From Flagellimonas lutaonensis (GTDB lineage: Bacteria > Bacteroidota > Bacteroidia > Flavobacteriales > Flavobacteriaceae), in contig NZ_CP011071.1 of NCBI RefSeq assembly GCF_000963865.1, forward strand, positions 1,368,501 to 1,432,500: a DNA stretch of 64,000 nt, written 5' to 3'. The position numbers and the translations under genes are program-made. This document shows positions 1 to 9,442 of this stretch, piece by piece (within the stretch, counting starts at the first letter, position 1; each line of letters opens with the position of its first letter). The notes below the pieces were generated by a model. It did not search any database. It was not told the origin of the DNA and worked only from the letters and a program-made list of their open reading frames with translations.

Positions 1-1163
1 ATCAATTTGGCTATCATGGAATCATAGTTCGGAGGAATCGAATACCCACTGTACACATGGGTGTCTAACCGCACACCGTGACCCCCCGGGGTATGCAATG
101 TGGTTATCTTTCCAGGTGATGGCCTAAAATCGTTATATGGGTCTTCGGCATTGATCCGACATTCAATGGAATGTAGTTTTGGCGTATAGTTTTTGCCAGA
201 AATCGGTACTCCGCCCGCCACCAAGATCTGTTCACGGATCAAATCGTAATCGATGACCTGTTCGGTGATTGGGTGCTCTACCTGAATACGGGTATTCATT
301 TCCATAAAATAGAAATTGCGGTGCTTGTCTACCAAGAATTCGACAGTGCCCGCACCTTCATATTTGATATATTCCGCTGCCTTTACCGCCGCTTTTCCCA
401 TTGCATCGCGCAATTTATCGGTCATAAAAGGCGATGGGGTCTCTTCGGTCAATTTTTGATGCCTACGTTGCACAGAGCAGTCACGTTCGGAGAGGTGGCA
501 TGCCTTGCCGTATTGGTCGCCCACAACCTGAATTTCAATGTGTCGGGGCTCCTCAATCAATTTTTCCATGTACATGCCACCGTTGCCGAAAGCGGCCTCT
601 GCCTCTTTTACGGCACTTTCGTAGTTTTTCTCAAGGTCTTCTTCCTTCCAGATGGCGCGCATTCCTTTTCCGCCGCCACCGGCAGTGGCCTTTATCATTA
701 CGGGGTATCCCATTTTCTTGGCGACCTTTTTGGCTTCCTCAACATCTTTTAGGATACCATCAGAACCGGGAATGGTTGGCACCCCGGCTTTCTTCATGGT
801 CTCCTTGGCCGTGGCCTTATCGCCCATTTTGTCTATCTGCTCCCCAGAGGCGCCGATGAATTTGATATCGTGCTCGGCACAAATTCTAGAGAACTTTGAG
901 TTTTCGGAAAGAAACCCATACCCTGGGTGAATGGCATCTGCATTGGTTATTTCAGCCGCAGCGATGATATTCGGTATTTTAAGGTACGATTCGTTACTGG
1001 GTGCCGGACCGATACAAACGGCCTCATCTGCAAAACGGACATGGAGGCTCTCTTCATCTGCCTTTGAGTAGACCGCGACGGTTTTGATACCCATTTCCTT
1101 GCAGGTACGAATAACCCGTAGTGCAATCTCCCCCCTATTTGCAATCAATATTTTTTTGAACAT
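1..1163 (-). CDS. accC: Acetyl-CoA carboxylase biotin carboxylase subunit (partial, 3' end outside window)
   Basis: Biotin carboxylase carboxylates the biotin on AccB using ATP and bicarbonate, the first half-reaction of malonyl-CoA synthesis in the cytoplasm. About 387 N-terminal residues of the usual ~450 are visible; the C-terminus runs off the left edge. The start is the ATG at 1161-1163, giving [18 protein letters not shown], the classic family N-terminus. The ATP-grasp glycine-rich loop (GGGGKGM, about residues 162-168, with K158 just before) and the catalytic segment [11 protein letters not shown] are present. It lies downstream of fabH and accB on the same strand, with a 93-base gap after accB, so the three are probably co-transcribed. 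Nothing looks broken. A pyruvate or propionyl-CoA carboxylase subunit would be the alternative, but the separate adjacent accB favours acetyl-CoA carboxylase. Confidence 0.95.
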   Translation of the reverse strand, partial: MFKKILIANRGEIALRVIRTCKEMGIKTVAVYSKADEESLHVRFADEAVCIGPAPSNESYLKIPNIIAAAEITNADAIHPGYGFLSENSKFSRICAEHDIKFIGASGEQIDKMGDKATAKETMKKAGVPTIPGSDGILKDVEEAKKVAKKMGYPVMIKATAGGGGKGMRAIWKEEDLEKNYESAVKEAEAAFGNGGMYMEKLIEEPRHIEIQVVGDQYGKACHLSERDCSVQRRHQKLTEETPSPFMTDKLRDAMGKAAVKAAEYIKYEGAGTVEFLVDKHRNFYFMEMNTRIQVEHPITEQVIDYDLIREQILVAGGVPISGKNYTPKLHSIECRINAEDPYNDFRPSPGKITTLHTPGGHGVRLDTHVYSGYSIPPNYDSMIAKL

Positions 1164-1256
1164 AGCTTCTTGTTTAAAATTCAAATTCCAAGCACCAAAA
1201 TCCAATCAAAAATGTAAGATTCGGTCCCGATGGCCATCGGGATTGGTATTGAAATT

Positions 1257-1748
1257 TTAACTGGGATCAACCAAGAACAATGGCTGGTCAAACTCAACCG
1301 GTGAAGAATCTTCAACCAAAATCTTGACAATCTTACCAGAAACTTCAGACTCGATGTCATTGAATAGTTTCATTGCCTCAATTACGCAAAGCACATCGCC
1401 TGGTTTGATTTCTTGACCAACCTCAACGAAAGGAGGCTTGTCAGGAGACGGCTTTCTGTAGAAGGTGCCGATTATGGGTGACTTAATAGTGATGTATTTA
1501 GAATCATCTTCTTCTGATTTCTTTTCTTCAGCAGAAGGTGCCTTTGGCACCTCGGCTACAGGTGCTGCAGGTGCAGCCGCCACCGGAGCTTGCGCCATCG
1601 GTATCTGCTGCACTATCGTGGTTTCCGGTGTGTTGGTGTGCGAACCTGTGCGAATGGTAATCTTTAACTCTTCGGTCTCAAGTTTTACCTCGCTGGCCCC
1701 AGACTTGGCCACAAACTTGATCAGACTTTGAATTTCTTTGAGATCCAT
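1257..1748 (-). CDS. accB: Biotin carboxyl carrier protein of acetyl-CoA carboxylase
   Basis: AccB carries the covalently bound biotin that shuttles carboxyl groups between AccC and the carboxyltransferase. The 163-residue protein has the expected layout: an N-terminal helical segment (about 1-35), an Ala/Pro-rich flexible linker (about 50-80), and a C-terminal biotinyl/lipoyl domain (about 85-163). The biotinylation motif is EAMKLFND with K127 as acceptor lysine; [12 protein letters not shown] is the conserved domain entry. The start ATG at 1746-1748 is a clear choice because [13 protein letters not shown] matches family N-termini. It sits 25 bases downstream of fabH and upstream of accC, a standard fatty-acid synthesis cluster. 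Confidence 0.97.
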   Translation of the reverse strand: MDLKEIQSLIKFVAKSGASEVKLETEELKITIRTGSHTNTPETTIVQQIPMAQAPVAAAPAAPVAEVPKAPSAEEKKSEEDDSKYITIKSPIIGTFYRKPSPDKPPFVEVGQEIKPGDVLCVIEAMKLFNDIESEVSGKIVKILVEDSSPVEFDQPLFLVDPS

Positions 1749-1773
1749 GAAATTTGATTTAGTTAGTTTATAA

Positions 1774-2763
1774 TCAATAGGCCCATTTCAAATATACGGA
1801 GCCCCAAGTAAATCCGCCGCCAAAGGCTGCGAATATCAAATTATCGCCCTTTTTGAGTTGTGCTTGATAATCATGCAACAAAAGGGGAAGTGTCGCCGAT
1901 GTGGTATTGCCATATCGGTGTATGTTCATCATAACCTTGCTTTCGTCAAGGCCCATTCTATTGGCCGTGGCGTCTATGATTCTTTTGTTGGCCTGGTGCG
2001 GTACCAACCAGTTTACATCTTCGTGGGTCAGGCCGTTGCGCTCCATGATCATGGCCGATACGTCTGCCATGTTAGATACCGCGAATTTAAATACCGATTT
2101 CCCATCTTGATAAACATAATGTTGCTTGTTCTTGACTGTTTCCTCCGATGCGGGTAAAATGGAACCCCCGGCATCTATTTTTAAGAATTGGCGCCCTACC
2201 CCATCAGATCTCAGATGTTCATCTTGAACCCCAAGCCCTTCGTCGTTGGGCTCGAATAGCACTGCGCCGCCCCCATCACCAAAAATGATGCATGTGGTTC
2301 GGTCGGTATAGTCAATAATAGAAGACATTTTGTCGGCACCTATCAATAGTACTTTTTTGTAACGCCCGGATTCTATATAACTGGCGGCAGCCGACATACC
2401 GAACAAAAAACTTGAACAAGCGGCCTGAAGGTCATATGAAAATGCATTTTTCGCCCCAATTTGTGACGCCACATAGGCCCCAGTAGATGCAACGGGCATA
2501 TCGGGCGTGGCCGTGGCCATGATAACCAAATCGATTTCAAGTGGATCGAGGCCCTTTTTCTCGATAAGGTCTTCAGCAGCCTTTATCGCCAAAAAGGAGG
2601 TGCCCTTGCCTTCTTCCTTCAAGATCCTTCGCTCTTTGATTCCGGTTCTGGTCGTGATCCACTCATCGGTGGTCTCAACCATGGTTTCCAACAATTTGTT
2701 GGAGAGTACGAAATCGGGCACATAGCCCCCCACAGCTGTTATCGCCGCTGTCTTTTTGCTCAT
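1774..2763 (-). CDS. fabH: 3-oxoacyl-[acyl-carrier-protein] synthase III (KAS III)
   Basis: FabH starts fatty-acid synthesis by condensing an acyl-CoA primer with malonyl-ACP. At 329 residues it has normal length. The thiolase-fold catalytic triad is visible: C116 in QAACSSF, H256 in VPHQANKR and N286 in YGNTTSA. The N-terminal [15 protein letters not shown] and [12 protein letters not shown] segments are family hallmarks. It precedes accB by 25 bases on the same strand, so primer condensation and malonyl-CoA supply are linked. A terminator-like hairpin (2883-2914) lies between rpmF and fabH, so fabH may have its own promoter or be reached by read-through from the rpmF operon. The plsX gene often found between rpmF and fabH in other bacteria is absent here. 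Confidence 0.97.
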   Translation of the reverse strand: MSKKTAAITAVGGYVPDFVLSNKLLETMVETTDEWITTRTGIKERRILKEEGKGTSFLAIKAAEDLIEKKGLDPLEIDLVIMATATPDMPVASTGAYVASQIGAKNAFSYDLQAACSSFLFGMSAAASYIESGRYKKVLLIGADKMSSIIDYTDRTTCIIFGDGGGAVLFEPNDEGLGVQDEHLRSDGVGRQFLKIDAGGSILPASEETVKNKQHYVYQDGKSVFKFAVSNMADVSAMIMERNGLTHEDVNWLVPHQANKRIIDATANRMGLDESKVMMNIHRYGNTTSATLPLLLHDYQAQLKKGDNLIFAAFGGGFTWGSVYLKWAY

Positions 2764-2882
2764 TTCAGTATCCTTTTCTAGTCAAAAATGCCCCAATTTG
2801 ACCCAAAAACAGGGAAAAATAGTGATTTTTTGTGATTTTATGCGGTGTGGCCAAGGCTTTTTGGAAATTTGGTTGCCCCCAT

Positions 2883-2914
2883 AAAAAAACTCCCGAAGTG
2901 TTTTCAACGGGAGT
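2883..2914 (-). terminator. Intrinsic terminator downstream of rpmF
   Basis: Read on the minus strand, a 7-bp stem (ACTCCCG/CGGGAGT, arms at 2908-2914 and 2889-2895) is followed directly by seven T residues. It lies 28 bases past the rpmF stop and before fabH. It may fully or partly separate the pdxA-DUF177-rpmF transcript from fabH-accB-accC. Confidence 0.7.
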
Positions 2915-2941
2915 CTGGTGTGTCTTTAAAATGTACCGGTC

Positions 2942-3142
2942 TTAGGCAACGGTCTCTTCTTCGGTTTTATCGATCAAAACCTGCCCACGGTAGTATAGTT
3001 TGCCTTCATGCCAATGTGCCCTGTGGTACAGGTGCATTTCGCCGGTGGTCGCATCTTTGGCGATGGTAGGCATGGTAGCCTTGTAATGGGTTCTTCTTTT
3101 GTCCCTTCTTGTTTTTGATATTTTTCTTTTAGGATGTGCCAT
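2942..3142 (-). CDS. rpmF: 50S ribosomal protein L32
   Basis: This 66-residue basic protein begins [20 protein letters not shown], the nearly invariant L32 N-terminus, and is a structural component of the large ribosomal subunit. It contains no cysteine, so it is the zinc-independent form. It lies 6 bases downstream of the DUF177 protein, which is the conserved yceD-rpmF pairing seen across bacteria. The C-terminal tail is acidic (KTEEETVA). No alternative identity is plausible. Confidence 0.97.
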   Translation of the reverse strand: MAHPKRKISKTRRDKRRTHYKATMPTIAKDATTGEMHLYHRAHWHEGKLYYRGQVLIDKTEEETVA

Positions 3143-3148
3143 GTTTCC

Positions 3149-3679
3149 CTATTTATCTGTTAAAAATTTTTTCAGTCCGTCCCATCTAGGGTCGGTATTT
3201 TCTTCATTGTTGTTTTGCTCTTTCGGTTGCAGCTCTTCAAGCCTGTCCAACATTTCTGATTTCAACGTGCCATCGGCCACCCCGGGATGAATTCTTTTCT
3301 GCGGCATCCCGAGCACCAACATTTCAAACACGTACTGGGCAATGTTGAACTGATGTTCGCCATGGGGAATTATCAAGATTTCATCGTCTTCATCGTTGTA
3401 TTCTTCCCCAAATTTCACCACAAGGTGCAGGTCTGAGCTAATGGCTTGGTTATACGGTTCATTGGTCAAGTCGCAATCGACATTGATGGTTCCGGTCGCC
3501 GCTATGTCCATTTCCATGGTAGTGCTCATCTTATTGAGCACTGCCTTAACGTTGACCTCGGCGGCATTGAACTCGTTGTAATCAAAGGCTTCAAAGAACT
3601 CGTTCCCTATCTTGTAGGCAAAACCGTGGTTTCCTTGTTTCAATCCCGAAAACGGAATTGTGAACTCCTTCAGTTTCAT
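3149..3679 (-). CDS. DUF177 (YceD-like) protein
   Basis: This is a DUF177/YceD-family protein, a group almost always encoded just upstream of rpmF and linked in other organisms to 23S rRNA accumulation or ribosome assembly. The open frame extends upstream to 3754, but the ATG at 3677-3679 gives MKLKEFTIPFSGLKQGNHGF, which fits the family N-terminus, and an AGAGA stretch precedes it. The resulting 176 residues is a normal length. The central DCDLT segment matches the family DCxRC-like region but has lost the second cysteine; the acidic DEDDEILIIP stretch is also typical. It probably shares a transcript with pdxA and rpmF. Its role here is inferred from context. Confidence 0.85.
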   Translation of the reverse strand: MKLKEFTIPFSGLKQGNHGFAYKIGNEFFEAFDYNEFNAAEVNVKAVLNKMSTTMEMDIAATGTINVDCDLTNEPYNQAISSDLHLVVKFGEEYNDEDDEILIIPHGEHQFNIAQYVFEMLVLGMPQKRIHPGVADGTLKSEMLDRLEELQPKEQNNNEENTDPRWDGLKKFLTDK

Positions 3680-3808
3680 TTCTCTACTTTCAGTTTGCCA
3701 AATCCTTGATAGGATGCCAAAACGTTTACTTTCTGGCGGGTGCAAAGATACCATTTATTTGCAAATGCCCAACAGTTGGGCCCATTTAATTGCATGGGCA
3801 AGAACACA

Positions 3809-4861
3809 CTAGGCAGATTTTCTGATTTTTTGCTTTTTCAAGGGATTTTTGGTCAATTCGATGTACTCTTTTCTATTCCTATAAATTTGGATAGCTGTAA
3901 AGACCGCCTCTTTGAAAGAGCTTTCATCGGCCTTACCCTGACCCGCAATTTCATATGCCGTGCCGTGGTCGGGTGAGGTGCGAACCTTTGACAGTCCGGC
4001 GGTAAAGTTTACCCCTTTGCCAAAAGAAAGTGTTTTAAAGGGTATTAGCCCCTGATCATGGTATGCGGCCAAGATGGCATCGAAATTTTGGTACAGGTTA
4101 GAGCCAAAAAAGCTATCGGCCGAATAGGGCCCGTACACCAAATGGCCCTTGTCAAAAAGTTCGGTGATTACCGGCTTTACGATTTTGTCATCTTCTTGGC
4201 CTATAGTGCCGTTGTCACCGCTATGGGGGTTTATGCCTAGCAGGGCAATCTTTGGCCTGCGGATGCCGAAGTCCATTTTCAACGATTGCATCATCGTGGA
4301 CACTTTTTCCCGCACCAATTTTTGGGTAATGGCCTGGGCCACATCTTTTACGGCAATATGGTCGGTCAACAACCCTACCCGTAGCGTGTCGGCAACCATG
4401 AACATGAGGCTTTTGCCTTCGAGTTCTTGTGCCAAGTAATCTGTATGCCCAGGAAAATTAAAGTCTTCGGCCTGAATATTGTTCTTGTTGATGGGCGCTG
4501 TGACCAGAACGTCTATCGCACCCTCTTTAAGGGATGCCACAGCCGCCCTGAGGGATTTGATGGCATAACGACCGCCTTCTTCGGTGGGTTTGCCAAATTC
4601 AATCTTTGGAGATTCGCGCCATACGTTCACCACGTTGACCTTGCCGTCTATGGCCTTTGATGCCTCGTTGATGCCATTGAAATTTATGTCGATAGACAAT
4701 TCCCGTTTTTGGTGGGAAATGGTCTTGTTTGAGGCAAACAGCACCGGCGTGCAAAAATCGAGCATACGACTGTCTTCAAAGGTCTTCAGTGCCACCTCAC
4801 AGCCAATTCCATTTAAATCACCCACAGAAATACCCAACCTTATTTTTGCTTGCTCTCCCAT
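3809..4861 (-). CDS. pdxA: 4-hydroxythreonine-4-phosphate dehydrogenase
   Basis: PdxA oxidises 4-phosphohydroxy-L-threonine in the DXP-dependent pyridoxal 5'-phosphate pathway. At 350 residues it is slightly longer than the E. coli enzyme because of a lysine-rich tail (NPLKKQKIRKSA). Metal- and substrate-binding segments are visible: FPGHTDYLA, GINPHSGDNG and AAYHDQGLIPFK, each contributing a conserved histidine. The N-terminus IRLGISVGDLNGIGCEVALK is typical, although NGIG replaces the more common AGIG or NGIGPE form. It lies upstream of the DUF177 and rpmF genes on the minus strand and is divergent from ribE, whose start is 47 bases away. Confidence 0.95.
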   Translation of the reverse strand: MGEQAKIRLGISVGDLNGIGCEVALKTFEDSRMLDFCTPVLFASNKTISHQKRELSIDINFNGINEASKAIDGKVNVVNVWRESPKIEFGKPTEEGGRYAIKSLRAAVASLKEGAIDVLVTAPINKNNIQAEDFNFPGHTDYLAQELEGKSLMFMVADTLRVGLLTDHIAVKDVAQAITQKLVREKVSTMMQSLKMDFGIRRPKIALLGINPHSGDNGTIGQEDDKIVKPVITELFDKGHLVYGPYSADSFFGSNLYQNFDAILAAYHDQGLIPFKTLSFGKGVNFTAGLSKVRTSPDHGTAYEIAGQGKADESSFKEAVFTAIQIYRNRKEYIELTKNPLKKQKIRKSA

Positions 4862-4908
4862 AAATATGGCTACTTTTACACTGCAAAACTAGCTAATTTA
4901 AAAGAGAC

Positions 4909-5496
4909 ATGTTTACGGGCATTATCGAAACTTTGGGGCGGGTCGCCGCCCTTGAAAAAGAGAACGGCAACCTGCATATAACCATTGCCACTGCATTGGC
5001 CCCTGAGCTAAAAATCGACCAAAGTGTGGCCCACAACGGCGTTTGCCTGACCGTAGTGGGCCTTGACGAACAGACGTATACCGTAACGGCCATCGATGAA
5101 ACCTTAAAAAAATCCAATCTTGGTGACCTTCAGGTAGGCGATTTGGTCAACCTTGAGCGGGCCATGGTACTGGGCACCCGGTTAGACGGGCATTTGGTGC
5201 AGGGGCATATAGATCAGACGGGCATTTGCAGCGCTATTGAAGAAAAAGATGGAAGCTGGGTGTTCACTTTCGAATACGACCCCATACAGAGCAATGTAAC
5301 CATTGAAAAGGGGTCCATTACCGTAGATGGTGTAAGCCTGACCGTGGTCAATTCACAAGAAAACCGGTTTAGTGTGGCCATCATTCCCTATACCTATGGG
5401 CATACCCGTTTTAAGACTTATGAGGTAGGTAGCACGGTCAATCTGGAATTTGATGTGATTGGGAAGTACGTGGCGCGGTTGATGAGGTTGGCTTGA
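4909..5496 (+). CDS. ribE: Riboflavin synthase (alpha subunit)
   Basis: Riboflavin synthase dismutates two 6,7-dimethyl-8-ribityllumazine molecules into riboflavin. The 195-residue protein starts MFTGIIETLG, the family signature, and shows the internal duplication: two lumazine-binding repeats of about 95 residues each, with paired motifs SVAHNGVCLTV and SITVDGVSLTV. The AAAAGAG stretch just before the ATG at 4909 could act as a ribosome-binding site. The last 59 bases overlap the end of the convergent 1274-residue gene (5438-9262), with no terminator visible between them. The gene is more G+C-rich than that neighbour (32 of 60 bases at 5041-5100). Confidence 0.96.
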   Translation: MFTGIIETLGRVAALEKENGNLHITIATALAPELKIDQSVAHNGVCLTVVGLDEQTYTVTAIDETLKKSNLGDLQVGDLVNLERAMVLGTRLDGHLVQGHIDQTGICSAIEEKDGSWVFTFEYDPIQSNVTIEKGSITVDGVSLTVVNSQENRFSVAIIPYTYGHTRFKTYEVGSTVNLEFDVIGKYVARLMRLA

Positions 5497-8400
5497 CTTT
5501 GGTACTTAGCCCAATCACTCTTTCTCTAGCGTCCAAAACTTTCAACACGTATTTCTTAAACTCTTCATAGTCTTTCACTGTAATCCTGTCTCTTGGAGTA
5601 TTGGCGATTGATTTTACTTCAAGTTTACCGTCTGGATAAAGCTTATATGTTAGCTCAAAACTATGGTTTTTGAAGGAGTACCTCACATCTTCAGGTATCT
5701 GAACAAACTCTTTTCCTTTACCTACCACAATAAAATAAGTGGATACATATCGGTCAACATTCTCATATAACACGTACTCAATGGGGTACTTGCGTTCTGA
5801 ATAGTTAACTATTGAAGAGCTATATGGATGGCTGATAAGAGGAAGCTTGAAAAGCTTGGTTTCTCCAAAATTGTCCATCTTGGTATTTAGGGTCAGCGAG
5901 GCCTCATAAATTAGTTCAGATGATCCGAGGTCTTTGCTTATGTTGTATACCGAATCTAAAACAATATTGTTTGTCAATCGTGCTTGAAAGTCATCGGAAA
6001 TACTTTTCTTAATGGACCTGTAATTGTTGTCCCTAAAGATTTTTATGTAACCAGAGCTAATCTCTCCTTGTACCGTTGATTTAACCCTCATTTCTTGATA
6101 ATTGTCAGACAAGCTCAGTTCTACCTGTGCATCCAACATCGAGTTTAATTTATTTGGTTTTTCAAGTAAATATATGCCTTGCCTGACATTTGTGAAATTT
6201 TCATTGGGAATGTCGAGTAAAGTGGCATACTCTAAACTGGATGGAATTGACCTGAATGGAAGATTCTTGTCTGTGAGTTCAAGGTATTGATTTTTGCCGT
6301 CTATAACCACTTTGACGATACAATGGTTAAAATCTTGACTGGGAAGTACCATTGAATTTCTGCCATAATCTGAGGTCAGCACCAAAACCAAATGTGATTT
6401 GAGCCCAGCCATGTCTGCCAATACCATATAGAGGGTCGACAGATCTTTGCAGTCGCCTAACTTTGTGGATAGGGTTCTGGCCGGCTTTTGGGGAATAAAT
6501 CCACTCTGCCTAAACGAAACATGGCTATAATTTACATTGTTTGAGATGTAGCGATAAATTTGTTCTGCCTTTTCATTGTCTGATAGCCCCTTTGGGCCAT
6601 TTGGGAATATTTCTTCAAAGGCTTTTTTAACCTCTTCATTGATTTTAATCTGGGGCCGAACCAAATCTTTGTACCAATTGGCAATTTCATCCCAATTTTC
6701 TATGGTACTGATATGGACATTGCGAAATAAATCGCTAGTGCTTGGCATGTAGTCTTCTTGCTGCGGCATGGGCTTAACTTCATTCAGTTGCCAAGTGTAG
6801 CACAGAAAATCGTTTATTTCATTTATTTTCACATCAACCGCCCCATTGGTATTGGTATAGAATATGGGTTTGTTTTTGGGGGTCAATAAGACATATTTTC
6901 TTTTCAGTGCGGGATGATACGAGTCAAATTGGTAATAATCAACATAGTCGTTGAAGAACCTGCCTGTATTTGACCAAGTGGTCGTATAATCTATATAAAT
7001 GACATCGCCCACCTCAATATTTTTGAAAACCATATTTGATCCGTTTCGAGATGCCGGGTTCAAAGAACCGTCACTCTTTATCAACTCCGCCTTTAAGATT
7101 GTGTAGCTCCCATTGAGACCCAAATTTATTTCTTTGAGTAGTTCAACACCATTGTCAGAGGTAATCTCCACAAGATATCTAATAATTGATTTGCCACCTC
7201 CCTGTTCGTACAATTGCACCAAACTTTCATCGAGCAGGTAGTTGTAACCATAATTATTATGCATTTGTATTCCTCGATTGTCATCTACATACTTATAAAT
7301 ATTGTTGGTTTTTAGGTCTTCGAGCAGGCCATCGGTTTTGGTAAGCTCTTCTATTTTCTTTCTGACCGAAGTGTTTCCACCATTATGCTCGAGGTGTTTT
7401 TTAAAATAGTGAAGTGCTTTGTCTTTGTCTCCTCTTTGGTAATATGACTCTCCCAAATATTGCATCGCCCTAAATGAGTATGGAAAATTCTCAAGTGCCC
7501 TCAACATAATGCGTTCTAGTTTTTCATAACGCTTATATTTTTGCAGGTAATGCCCATAATCGAATAAGAACCCATTATCCATGGACAGATGATCCCTGTT
7601 TTCTTCAAACAATGTCAATAACTTCTCCTTTTCTCCTTTTCTGTCATAAAATCCAGCTAGTTTTAGCAAAGCCGGATAATCGAAATACCTCTTATTTACA
7701 TTTTCATAAAAAGCTACTGCCTTTTCTTCTTTCCCTAAAAAGTCTTTATAGAGATCTGCGTATGCCTTTAAAAGGTTTAGTTGGTCTGAATGGTTCTGAA
7801 AAATATTATCCAACTGACTTTCCATCAACAACTTGTCCTGTTTTCTCAAAGAGAGCAAAAGTTTTGTTGTTTTTTTCAGTATCTCAAAATCGGTTGCTTG
7901 TTCAAAACCCTGAACATATTTCTCAAACTCGTCAATGGGCAGTTTAAACAAAGAATTGTAGTCTTGCATTCTAAAAACATACGAAAGATAGTAGTCTTCG
8001 TCGTCCAGTATTATGTTTTTTGCCAATTCATCAGCAGATGAGTCATCTCCCTCAAGCTCGTAACAGATTTTCAAAAGTACTTTTAGCATGGAGCTTTGGG
8101 GGTATTCCTGTAAAAAACGAAGAATTATAGGCTTTGCCTCTTGATATTTGGAATTTCTGAGATAAGTACTGATCAATGATAGGGCATAGAAAAAATCATC
8201 TTGGTTTTGCTCCCATTTCTTTTTGAAGTAATGCTCAACAGGATGGTTTCTGACTACAGCTCCAATTTCATCTGCCTCGACTTCGTTATATGTTGTAACT
8301 CTAGCGGTACTTTTAATAGATTTAAGCGGCTTGTGCTCCAAGTCTGTAAAACGGGCGATAAAATAAGGGGTGGTCGAAACATCACTACATTTAACCAAAA

Positions 8401-9262
8401 GCCTATTTACCCCTTTAGGCAGTGTCAATTCAACAGAATAGGCATCTATGTCGTTAAATCGGTTTTCTTTCTTTTCAAAAATAGGCACGTTGTTCAACCA
8501 CACCTTTACCTCTGCCGATGCCCCAATTTTGAAAAGTACCCTTTGGTCATGATCATTCTCAATAAACGTTTGGGCATAATTTACCGCGCTGCCATATTCT
8601 TTATGATTGGAATAAAACTGATATGCTTCTTTTGCTCGATTTGGGTCTTCATACCAGTTGATTGTACCATTGCTGTTAGCGTCGAAGCCCTTATCTGAGT
8701 GGGCCGATTGTTCGGGAGGATACACTATGTCAAGACCTCCTCCGTTGAGGTTTTCAAAACTGCCACAGTACTGCCAATGCTTTAATACCGGTATTTGCGC
8801 ATTTAACTTGTAGTAAAGATTCCAATCATTGTTGCTTCTAGCCACAATAGACTTTAAGTACCGAAGAGCTTCTTTGGTGGTGTTTTGAGAAATCTCATCA
8901 ATATCAAAAGAGTCAATGTGCTTAATATTCTTGTTGTTGAATCCTGATTTGGTGTATTCGTCGAAAAGAAAATTTCTGTTCCAAAAAGCATATAGATAAT
9001 ATTCAAAGTCGGTGAACAGCTTGAACTCCGCAATAAAATTATCTTGTGTTTTAAAAATGCCATTTTCATTTTGAACTATCTGACGGGTAATCAGTTCTTC
9101 TATGCTTTTTGGCTTTCCTTTTTTAAGGGTTTTTAAGGCCTCTTGTCTTTGATTGTTCAGTAGATATTCCCATGTTTTGGGGTTTGATGATTGGGCATTG
9201 GCATAAAAAATAGTAATGAAAAAAATTGCCTTAGAGACAATCCTATATCTAAAATAAAGCAT
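5438..9262 (-). CDS. Exported TPR / DUF3857 / transglutaminase-like protein
   Basis: This is a 1274-residue exported protein with a signal peptide (about residues 1-25, ending NAQS). After it come a segment that may bind ligand (about 150-330), a long TPR-like helical region (about 350-640), a DUF3857 beta domain (about 690-880) and a transglutaminase-like core with a Cys-His-Asp triad: Cys of GDCKDLS near 938, His of FNHCIV near 980 and Asp of LELTDKN near 996. Such proteins are common in Bacteroidota, but their substrates are unknown. The gene is visibly AT-rich: I counted 19, 19 and 24 G+C in the 60-base stretches starting at 6001, 7501 and 8401. Its 3' end runs 59 bases into ribE, so the last ~19 residues may be a late addition. 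It appears to stand alone, with a 180-base gap downstream of the next minus-strand gene. Confidence 0.85.
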   Translation of the reverse strand: MLYFRYRIVSKAIFFITIFYANAQSSNPKTWEYLLNNQRQEALKTLKKGKPKSIEELITRQIVQNENGIFKTQDNFIAEFKLFTDFEYYLYAFWNRNFLFDEYTKSGFNNKNIKHIDSFDIDEISQNTTKEALRYLKSIVARSNNDWNLYYKLNAQIPVLKHWQYCGSFENLNGGGLDIVYPPEQSAHSDKGFDANSNGTINWYEDPNRAKEAYQFYSNHKEYGSAVNYAQTFIENDHDQRVLFKIGASAEVKVWLNNVPIFEKKENRFNDIDAYSVELTLPKGVNRLLVKCSDVSTTPYFIARFTDLEHKPLKSIKSTARVTTYNEVEADEIGAVVRNHPVEHYFKKKWEQNQDDFFYALSLISTYLRNSKYQEAKPIILRFLQEYPQSSMLKVLLKICYELEGDDSSADELAKNIILDDEDYYLSYVFRMQDYNSLFKLPIDEFEKYVQGFEQATDFEILKKTTKLLLSLRKQDKLLMESQLDNIFQNHSDQLNLLKAYADLYKDFLGKEEKAVAFYENVNKRYFDYPALLKLAGFYDRKGEKEKLLTLFEENRDHLSMDNGFLFDYGHYLQKYKRYEKLERIMLRALENFPYSFRAMQYLGESYYQRGDKDKALHYFKKHLEHNGGNTSVRKKIEELTKTDGLLEDLKTNNIYKYVDDNRGIQMHNNYGYNYLLDESLVQLYEQGGGKSIIRYLVEITSDNGVELLKEINLGLNGSYTILKAELIKSDGSLNPASRNGSNMVFKNIEVGDVIYIDYTTTWSNTGRFFNDYVDYYQFDSYHPALKRKYVLLTPKNKPIFYTNTNGAVDVKINEINDFLCYTWQLNEVKPMPQQEDYMPSTSDLFRNVHISTIENWDEIANWYKDLVRPQIKINEEVKKAFEEIFPNGPKGLSDNEKAEQIYRYISNNVNYSHVSFRQSGFIPQKPARTLSTKLGDCKDLSTLYMVLADMAGLKSHLVLVLTSDYGRNSMVLPSQDFNHCIVKVVIDGKNQYLELTDKNLPFRSIPSSLEYATLLDIPNENFTNVRQGIYLLEKPNKLNSMLDAQVELSLSDNYQEMRVKSTVQGEISSGYIKIFRDNNYRSIKKSISDDFQARLTNNIVLDSVYNISKDLGSSELIYEASLTLNTKMDNFGETKLFKLPLISHPYSSSIVNYSERKYPIEYVLYENVDRYVSTYFIVVGKGKEFVQIPEDVRYSFKNHSFELTYKLYPDGKLEVKSIANTPRDRITVKDYEEFKKYVLKVLDARERVIGLSTKVKPTSSTAPRTSQSHQIPD

Positions 9263-9442
9263 ACAAGGTATTTTAAAACTTGAAATAATATAACGCCGAT
9301 TATATAATTTTTATATGTCTTCGAATAATTTATTGAAGCAATTATTTGGTCTACACTTTTCTTTCATTAGTAGGGAATGCCATGACAACTGCCATCTAAA
9401 AAAGTGCACGTTTTTGGATTATTGATCAAGACCCTTTATATA

